DNA from: Chara braunii
Taxonomy: Eukaryota > Streptophyta > Charophyceae > Charales > Characeae
Direction of reading: 5' to 3'
Length of the DNA: 34,775 bases
NCBI GenBank assembly: GCA_003427395.1
Contig: BFEA01000298.1
Location: 1,200,460 to 1,235,234, forward strand
A program made the position numbers and the translations under genes. Below, in pieces: positions 28,600 through 34,775 of the stretch; within the stretch, counting starts at the first letter, position 1, and each line of letters begins with the position of its first letter. The notes beneath the pieces were generated by a model, which was not told where the DNA came from, ran no database searches, and saw only the letters and a program-made list of their open reading frames with translations.

Positions 28600-28726
28600 T
28601 ATGATGTTTCCATCTTTTCCTCTTCTAACCAACTTCATTTCTAGGGCCCATGTGCGTAAAAACCATCTACGTAAGTTGGCCTGCTTAGTCGCCTTACTCT
28701 TCTTTCTCCGGTCTGCCCAGATCGTT

Positions 28727-28741
28727 GCTCTAATATTTTCC
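28727..28741. other. Target-site duplication, 15 bp, left
   Basis: GCTCTAATATTTTCC is identical to 29680-29694. It directly precedes a 25-base T-run, as expected at the 3' end of a minus-strand retroposon. Confidence 0.85.
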
Positions 28742-28935
28742 TTTTTTTTTTTTTTTTTTTTTTTTTGTTTGTTACCAAGAGCAAAGCACTGTAAGTGAAT
28801 TGATAATGAAAGCCCACTTCTCGCCTCCAACACCAATGTCCACAATGTCGGTCTCCTACATCGCTTTTGGCACCCAGACTATATATATTCAGACAGCGCC
28901 TATCCGCCTATACTTCCTTTTTTTTTTTTTTTTTT

Positions 28936-29118
28936 GGTGATATGAGCATCCCTCCCTATTATGGTCTATGTATGTCACTCCATCTATTGGTGGGAAGCTG
29001 CACCTGCTCGAAAACGGGTCCAGAGTCCCTTTTACAAAATGCAGAAATAATGAGAGATACCAGATTTGAGCCTCTTCACCCCAAACAGGGCGCCAGATGT
29101 GATCTTTCAGTTCTAGCT

Positions 29119-29120
<2 letters not shown>
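28936..29120 (-). mobile_element. SINE-like unit 2 inside the composite retroposon
   Basis: On the minus strand: CACATCTGGCGCCC, GGTGAAGAGGCT, GGGACTCTGGACCCG, GCAGGTGCAGCTTCCCACC, then an 18-base A-tail. It shares order and sequence with the copy at 27778-27940. Confidence 0.7.
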
Positions 29121-29153
<33 letters not shown>

Positions 29154-29156
<3 letters not shown>

Positions 29157-29240
29157 AAAAACGCTGCTCCATCTTTTGGTGGGGAGCGACACCTGCACGA
29201 AAACGGGTCCAGCGTCCCATTTAAAATGACATGACTCACT
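29154..29240 (-). mobile_element. SINE-like unit 3' end inside the composite retroposon
   Basis: On the minus strand: GGGACGCTGGACCCG, GCAGGTGTCGCTCCCCACC, AAAAGATGGAGCAGC, then a 33-base A-tail (29121-29153). Its 5' continuation past 29240 does not match the other copies. Confidence 0.68.
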
Positions 29241-29679
29241 GGGATTGTTATCTGTTGTTTCTGTGGCAGCGGCCCTATCTATTGACTACCCGGGGCTCTA
29301 AATGTCCCATGGAGCTGCCAGTTAAACCCAACCCATCTAAGAGCCCTTTTTATGACTGACCCCAGCCCTGTTCGGCAGCCCCCCTGTTGAGTGACTCCCT
29401 GTCCGGCCCTTGGCTCCCTTTGAGCCCTAAACCCTCGTTGAACCCTTATGTGGCCTTGAGCACATGAAGATCTACCCTGGGTGGAGCGTGTTACAGCGTG
29501 TTACAGAGCAATGCCGAGCAGCGCAGCTGATTCCGTAGGGAGAGATTATGGCCTGGCAGCTACCTGACCGAGAGTGTGCTCGACTGCAAAGCAGATTTAA
29601 TTTAGACCATTCTAAGCTGCTGGGTGCATTGCTGCAGAGTCGTGCAGACTGTATAGGGAGGGACCAAGCCCGAACAACC

Positions 29680-29694
29680 GCTCTAATATTTTCC
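29680..29694. other. Target-site duplication, 15 bp, right
   Basis: Second copy of GCTCTAATATTTTCC. Removing 28742-29694 restores a continuous host sequence. Confidence 0.85.
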
Positions 29695-29714
29695 AATGTT
29701 GTTTGCAATATAAA

Positions 29715-29730
29715 GATGTCAACCATTTCC

Positions 29731-29766
<36 letters not shown>

Positions 29767-29779
29767 GTCAACCATTTCC
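29715..29779 (+). mobile_element. Bare poly(A) insertion with 16-bp target duplication
   Basis: GATGTCAACCATTTCC is present at 29715-29730 and 29764-29779. Between them lie only C, 31 A bases and G. This is what a retroposon leaves when reverse transcription stops within the tail. Confidence 0.8.
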
Positions 29780-29799
29780 ATTTTTGCCACTGCCACCTG

Positions 29800-32093
29800 T
29801 GGGCCAATGGAAAAGTACTCCAACGGCCCCGGTCACACTGAGAAGATCAGTGAGGCAAGGGTGTCCGGTGGCCCCGTATCTTTACCTCCTTTATGTTGAA
29901 GTGATGCACTCCATGATCCGTGCGAATCCTGAAATTCCAGGTTTGCTCTTGCCGTCTGGAGATCGCCTGAAAACAGAGGCCTTTGCAGACGATTCAGTGG
30001 CCTTTACACCCTTGTCAGACCATGCGTTCTATGCGCTCAGCGATACCATTTCGCTGTTTTGCCAAGCGTCTCAGGCGAGGGTCAATTGGGTAAAATCCTC
30101 CTTGCTTATCCCGCCGGGGGCAGATCCCCCCCATCATTGGGGCATCACGGTGGTAACTCCGGCCCAACACGAAAGACTTCTAGGACATCGTATTTCGTTT
30201 GCCCCCCAATTGATGACTGAAGCCTCATTGGCTGTAGAGGCGGTTAGATCGGCTTTGGCTCCTTGGACAGCCCATAAAGGCGTCAGCCTTTATGGCCGGT
30301 CGTTGGTGCTGAATAATGCTGTGTTTTCAACAATATGGTACCAAAGAGCGATCTTTCAGTTGGATACTTCGGCACAGCAACTAATTAGACACCTGGCCAC
30401 CCACTATCTGTGGAAAGAGGAGATGTCATCAGCATCTTACCTGCCCAAAGTGGCTTGGGAGGTCATAATCCAACCTAAAAGGGATGGTGGACTGGCCATT
30501 TTGGATCCGCCTACCCAAATTGATGCGTTGCTGTCAAGATGGGTTCTGTGGGCTATTCTCAATACCCCCTTTGCCCCTTGGAGACAGATGGCAGAAGTGA
30601 GCTTTCTGGAAGCTTGGGGCTGGCACTCTCTCCGATATATCTGGTTGGCGGTTCTCAATACCGCTTACCTTCATAGACATATGCCACAAGGCATATGGGG
30701 AGGTATCACTCGCGCTTGGCGCCGCTGTGTCCCCTCCCTGTTACCCCCACCAATGCTGCCTGACAGAATCCTTACACAGCCATTATTCAATAATCCGGCT
30801 ATTCTCACTCATGAAGGTGTCCCCTTCCCTTTTTTCGGTCCAGGGGCTTTCGGAGACTCCTGGATGTCAAGGGGAGTGGGGACCATAATGGATATTTGGG
30901 ATATTCAACAGCGGGACTGGAAGCCGGCCTGTGACTTGGCACCTGTGCTGATTGGACTGTGGCACCAGACCTCGCACTTGCTCTCGCTGCAGCAAGCGAT
31001 CCCACAGCATTGGCAACTATGCCTGCGTTCCGGCCTGCCCCTGCAATCTGGGGGCTGGTATAAGAAGGCAGGACACCGTGACCCACAATATCTGTGGCAA
31101 AAACAAGAAACTGGTGAACTGGTTTGTTGGGCCACATCTTCTTCCCCTCGCTCGCTGGGTTTGGAGATGCAACTGTCTGATGTCCCTGTGCCTCCACCGC
31201 AACACACGGAGATGCAACCGGTGTGTGTCTTGGAGACTCCTAATGGCAATCGTCCCTTCTGCTTAGCACAACCATCATACACTCTACCTGTTGACCCCAG
31301 GGATTGGGGTTTGATAACAGATCCTCGACAGCAGAAGCCGGTTTTCCTTTATCAATACACTGCAAACCTGGGATATAAATTGATGAGACCACAGATCGAT
31401 GTCAACTGGACTGTGGCAAAAAGATGGATGGCTACCGGATGGACACAAGATATGCTTCCAAGACTCGCTCAGGGCTTCTCGAGGTATTGGAAACTGCTGC
31501 TGGACCTTCCAGTGGTCAAACACGCGAGCCAACTGTGGCTAGTGGCTCACCTCGCAGTACCTACAGCTATGTGGTGCGCCCGCCGCACAGCCAAAGCCAC
31601 ACCTCTTTGTAGCATATGTCCTGGGACAAGAGTAGAGGACCTTCAGCATATGCTATTACACTGCGACCTCTCAAGGCCCTGTTAGGAATGGTGGAGATCT
31701 GGATCAGTCCCTATACCGGTCCCGGCGGAAAGATGGACCGACGACTTCATTCTTTTGGGAGCAGCCACACGGCGTCAGCAGGTCAAAGGGCCGTTGGTGT
31801 TCCCAGAAGAGACTCTTCGGGGATCTGTGTTATGGACACTTTGGACACTCAGGAACTCTGCGCTCTATCGGGGCGAAAGACTGACTCCGGCAATGGTACG
31901 AGCCGAGATTAAATTCGGCATAAAACAGACCATCTCAACCGAGTGGTCTTTTAAAGTCCAAAAAAGATGATACACACCAAAGGCATTGGGAACTTTTCTC
32001 CAACACTGGGACAGGTTCCCTGACCTGATTAAAGTGCAGTCATCTCAGGGAGCCCAGCCGCAGATACATTTTTCCCCCTTTTTTGTGTGCTGA
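29800..32093 (+). pseudogene. LINE (non-LTR retrotransposon) reverse transcriptase, C-terminal part
   Basis: The enzyme copies its own RNA into DNA at a nicked target. The visible part starts inside the palm, just before RRSVRQGCPVAPYLYLLYVE. The catalytic FADD box is at 29982-29993 (FADDSVAF). The thumb region follows (SLYGRSLVLNNAVFSTIWYQ and KRDGGLAILDPPTQIDALL). A zinc-finger-like CSIC with HMLLHC lies near 31606-31668. The frame is then stopped by TAG (31683), but continues with a typical LINE C-terminus (WTLWTLRNSALYRGERL) to TGA (31968), and again to TGA (32091). The endonuclease domain and the first reverse transcriptase motifs are missing, so it is 5' truncated, dead and aged. An NGK-like motif near 29800 in the +1 frame suggests a one-base loss near 29810. 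Confidence 0.92.
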
Positions 32094-32439
32094 TAAAAGA
32101 GAGGCCTTTGCAGCACTGGGTCATTTTGTTCTCTTGCTCACTACTTTTCGTTGAATTTTCAGTAACAAACAGTGTTACCTGTTCATTACTTAGTTTTGGT
32201 TTCCTGTACTTTTGGTTGTTTGCTGAGGTTGGATAGGTTTATCTTTTTGTACTGTGGTTCAACTTGCATAATAGTTTTGTGCTCTGGTCGCTCTGTGAAT
32301 TCCCGCTGTAAATAGAAGAATTTGAAGCTTCTGTGATTTAGGACTTTTGATTACTGCTTAATTTTTTTTGGCTGACTAATGAATAGATAGGATAGTGAGT
32401 AGATACTTCTCCTCTTTCCCTCTTTCTTCTCTTTTGGAA
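32094..32439 (+). other. Probable 3' untranslated region of the LINE
   Basis: AT-rich sequence after the last LINE stop without an open frame of note. I see no clear A-tail before the SINE-like copy at about 32440, so the 3' limit of the LINE is uncertain. Confidence 0.45.
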
Positions 32440-32572
32440 CTTTGTGACTCCAGATATGGGCTTGGCCGGTGATGCCTCGCTCATAAATTGGAGCCACTCG
32501 CTCATATGTGTGGGACGCCGGGCCCGTTTCCCGGTTTAAAATAAAAAGATTGCTTTGCTTTTTTTTGAAAAA
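32440..32572 (+). mobile_element. SINE-like fragment or LINE 3' end (family GGGACGCYGG)
   Basis: GGGACGCCGGGCCCGTTTCC is followed by GGTTTAAAATAAAAAG and an A/T-rich end. Because it directly follows the LINE 3' region, the shared core could belong to the LINE tail, with the shorter copies elsewhere being truncated LINE 3' ends. Confidence 0.5.
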
Positions 32573-32737
32573 AAAGTACTCCAACGATTTTTCACGCTCA
32601 GAATATTTTTTTCTTTTCTTTTCTTTTTATTTTTTTCCAGAAGTCTGAAGATTTCAGATCCCCAAAAAAACAATTCAGATCCAGGGGCTATGACCCACTA
32701 GCGAAGTATTACTACGCGTGTGACGCTATTTCTCTGT

Positions 32738-32738
<1 letters not shown>

Positions 32739-32762
<24 letters not shown>
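32739..32762. repeat. Poly(T) run, 24 bases
   Basis: Homopolymer run with no identified target duplication. Confidence 0.85.
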
Positions 32763-32768
<6 letters not shown>

Positions 32769-32833
32769 AATTTTTACTTTCATATATCGATTGCCTTTGA
32801 ATAAAAAAGAATAGAAATCAACCCTGGTGTATG

Positions 32834-32934
32834 GTGCTACTACTACGTGTCCACGAACACAGCCACGGCACTGAAGACATAGCGGGGCTACTAGAACGTG
32901 TCCACGAACACAGCCCACGGCACTGAACACATAG
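32834..32934. repeat. 51-bp tandem duplication
   Basis: ACGTGTCCACGAACACAGCC at 32845 recurs at 32896, followed in both by ACGGCACTGAA and ACATAG. A few substitutions separate the two copies. Confidence 0.88.
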
Positions 32935-33261
32935 TCAGATTGCTGGAAACATTCACGAGCACCACTTTCATGATGCCTCTAACATGCCATACGCCAGAGC
33001 CCGGGGTCTTCCTGTCAGATCCACCACGAACTTCGGCATTGAGAGAATGAAACTTCCGAATTCTGCATTTGTTTGTCGATCTTTTGGAGGCTGAAAAATA
33101 AAAACTAAGTCGCAAAATCCCCCCTCCTCCCCCACCTTTAAAATTCATAAAATTCATAAAAATGCAACTTACCGCCCGTGCAAAGCGATGAACCGATTCG
33201 GATCTTTTCTTTTAGAGGCCACCGGTTGGTCGGGAGGCGGAACTCGGGGGGCGGACCTCTC

Positions 33262-33424
33262 AAACCACCAGTACTTGGCCGGTTGGCCCAGCTATCGGCC
33301 GAGGGAAAAAAATAGAGTAGAAACATTTACAGTCGGATGAATTTGGGCTCTCCTGTAGTGACCCGTACATTTCCTAAAATCATGGCTTGTTAATGGGCAC
33401 AACTTTAGGAAGTACTGGTGGTTT
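33262..33424. mobile_element. Foldback MITE (family AAACCACCAGTACTT), 163 bp
   Basis: AAACCACCAGTACTT (33262-33276) is the exact inverse of AAGTACTGGTGGTTT (33410-33424). The inner sequence differs from the element at 15498-15642, so only the termini are conserved. It has no coding capacity. Confidence 0.8.
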
Positions 33425-33429
33425 AGGGA

Positions 33430-33840
33430 CTGATCCCACCTCTTTTCTTTGTGGGAAGAAAGCTAAAAGAACCGGTTTTGCGGGGTCCGTCGCGCTCGCT
33501 TCGTGTTATAAAATCTGGATCCCACATGCCCAACTTCTGCGGGACTTTTCGTAACGGTGCGGCACTATCTTGTGGCACATCAAGGATCCAATGGCCTGCA
33601 CATCAGGGGGAAAAAAAGGAAGAAAAAAACAAGGGCTCCTTCTTTCACGGTGCAGGGTACGCGGGTGGCATCTTTCGATTTTTGAAAGAACTACGGGTCC
33701 TCAAATCGCGCTCGCACTGCCATGTACTAGGCTGTTTCCACTTCTTCGAAAAAACAGGGCCACCTCCGGCTCTCACGGAAAGAGGTGGGATCCAAAAATA
33801 ATTTACCAAAAAGTGCCTCGCCTATAAGAAGTGGGATCAG
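33430..33840. mobile_element. Possible foldback element, 411 bp
   Basis: CTGATCCCACCTCTT (33430-33444) matches the inverse of AAGAAGTGGGATCAG (33826-33840) at 14 of 15 bases. An internal AGAGGTGGGATCC offers an alternative right end. It begins five bases after the previous MITE. No target duplication was identified. Confidence 0.5.
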
Positions 33841-33969
33841 CCATTGCCCGCTCGGAATTGCACAGGGTGTCGAGATCTGAGAACGTCGATGGCCGTAATG
33901 CGTGACTCCAGGCCACACATGATAGAAATTGCTGAGGCGTTGCACTAATACTTCGCCAGTGGGTCCTGA

Positions 33970-34288
33970 CCCTAGTAGATTTGGTCGTGATCTTCCCAGG
34001 AAAAACGTCACCCCTCAAAAAAATATATAGGCAGTGAACTAATCGTCGCGTCGATTCGACGCAAATTCCATTTCTGCGACTCTACTGGTTCTCCACACTA
34101 TGGTAACAGAAAATGTTTAGTCAGTGAAATAATGGTCGTGCTGATGCGGCGCAAATTCCATTTCTGCCACTCTACCGGTTCTCCACACTATGGTAAAAAA
34201 CAAGAGTGTTTAGGAGGTGAAATAATGGTCGTGCCGATTCGACGCAAATTCCATTTCTGCCACTCTACCGGTTCTCCACACTATGGTA
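33970..34288. repeat. R1-related 90-93-bp tandem repeat, three copies
   Basis: GTGAAMTAATSGTCG marks unit starts at 34034, 34124 and 34217. Each unit contains AATTCCATTTCTGCCACTCT and GGTTCTCCACACTATGGTA. The unit and its left flank (GTAGATTTGGTCGTGATCTT) match the 3' part of repeat R1 at 4300-4640. Confidence 0.88.
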
Positions 34289-34775
34289 CCTGTGTGACGT
34301 ACTGTTTTCTGCAGCCACACGATTTCTGCGCAAGGCTATTTCGGGGGATGAAATTGGTTCAGTCGGGATGGTCTGGTAAATTGCATGGATGCCCCTGCTT
34401 TTTGTGTCTCTTTCGAATGGAGGCTGGTCTAGTCCCACGACGGTTGATAGTTGATCGGGCCTCAGCGAGCGCGACAAATAACTGTTGCCATAGCTTCTTT
34501 CTTGTTCTGCTGTGGGAAATAGGAATTTTGGCGCGATTGTCGCGCGGGAAAATCTTTTTGAATTTCCAACAGATATTGAGCCCCCGCGGGCTGCCGGAAT
34601 TTGCTTCGTTTGGATTTTCTTTCTGCAATTAGGATTTAGATTAAGGAATTTGGGCGCATCTCAATTTCTGCTGCGCGACGCTTCCCGCTTGCGGACGCTT
34701 GGCCGTGTCAGGATCTGTGTTCTGACTTTTCCACGCCTTAATCTTGCGTGTAACTGTAATCTTTGTTTTGGCGGG
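34289..34775. other. Terminal stretch, no gene recognised
   Basis: Two open frames overlap here on opposite strands, but neither peptide is recognisable. No repeat was found. Confidence 0.5.

Larger units (their letters stand above)
28742..29679 (-). mobile_element. Composite minus-strand retroposon with three A-tails
   Basis: A perfect 15-bp duplication bounds this segment. Read on the minus strand it runs: 29679 to 29154, then A33; 29120 to 28936, then A18; 28917 to 28767, then A25, then the target duplication. The first two sections each carry the GGGACKCTGGACCCGTTTTC core. This is either successive insertion into A-tails or one retroposed composite transcript. The 5' section (29240-29679) holds no recognisable protein. 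Confidence 0.75.

Noticed and set aside
29548-29700. Short plus-strand frame before the LINE (MAWQLPDRECARL)
   Set aside because: It lies mostly inside the minus-strand composite retroposon and shows no reverse transcriptase motif.

Overview
The window reads as repeat-rich nuclear DNA of a eukaryote with a large genome. It has many long poly(A)/poly(T) runs, small inverted-repeat elements, retroposon remnants and minisatellites, and I recognise no ordinary host gene. The best clue to the organism is the DNA transposon at 7510-15453. Its SANT/Myb-like protein and its companion proteins look, from memory and unchecked, like the very abundant Harbinger-associated proteins of charophyte green algae, Chara braunii in particular. 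I hold that assignment at moderate confidence.

Layout. 1-7500 is a mosaic of short tandem repeats, foldback elements of three families, a 5' fragment of a U2 snRNA gene (3362-3433), a 33-bp minisatellite in two blocks, and a tRNA-like sequence (about 7274-7351). 7510-15453 is one PIF/Harbinger transposon about 7.9 kb long. Its inverted termini begin GGGTCTCGTTAGAC and it is flanked by TTA target duplications. It carries a SANT/Myb-like gene (plus strand, broken), a second plus-strand gene of unknown function, and an intact DDE nuclease gene on the minus strand. 15454-17850 holds another foldback element and two near-perfect duplications that sit around single N bases. 17850-19850 is unusually rich in short hairpins. 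20237-25800 contains minisatellites with periods of 49, 55, 77-78 and about 64 bp, and the first is interrupted by an assembly gap. 26000-28170 is mostly unrecognised sequence with repeat fragments. 28173-28599 is a 427-bp MITE with 31-bp perfect termini that share their first eight bases with the Harbinger element. 28742-29679 is a minus-strand retroposon with a perfect 15-bp target duplication and three internal A-tails. 29715-29779 is a bare poly(A) insertion with its own 16-bp duplication. 29800-32093 is the 3' half of a LINE reverse transcriptase with two in-frame stops. 32094-34775 holds a SINE-like copy, two further foldback elements and a ~90-bp tandem repeat.

How it works together. 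The Harbinger element is the only system visible. By family knowledge the DDE nuclease cuts the DNA, and the SANT/Myb-like partner brings it to the repeated TCCTAAAA-type motifs near the termini. The third protein, conserved-looking and globular, is not part of the usual two-gene Harbinger set and is the most interesting unknown here. This copy is probably immobile, because the Myb-like gene has a stop and a frameshift. The intact nuclease could still act on related short elements. Two assembly gaps (10099-10373 and 20538-20752) limit what can be said.
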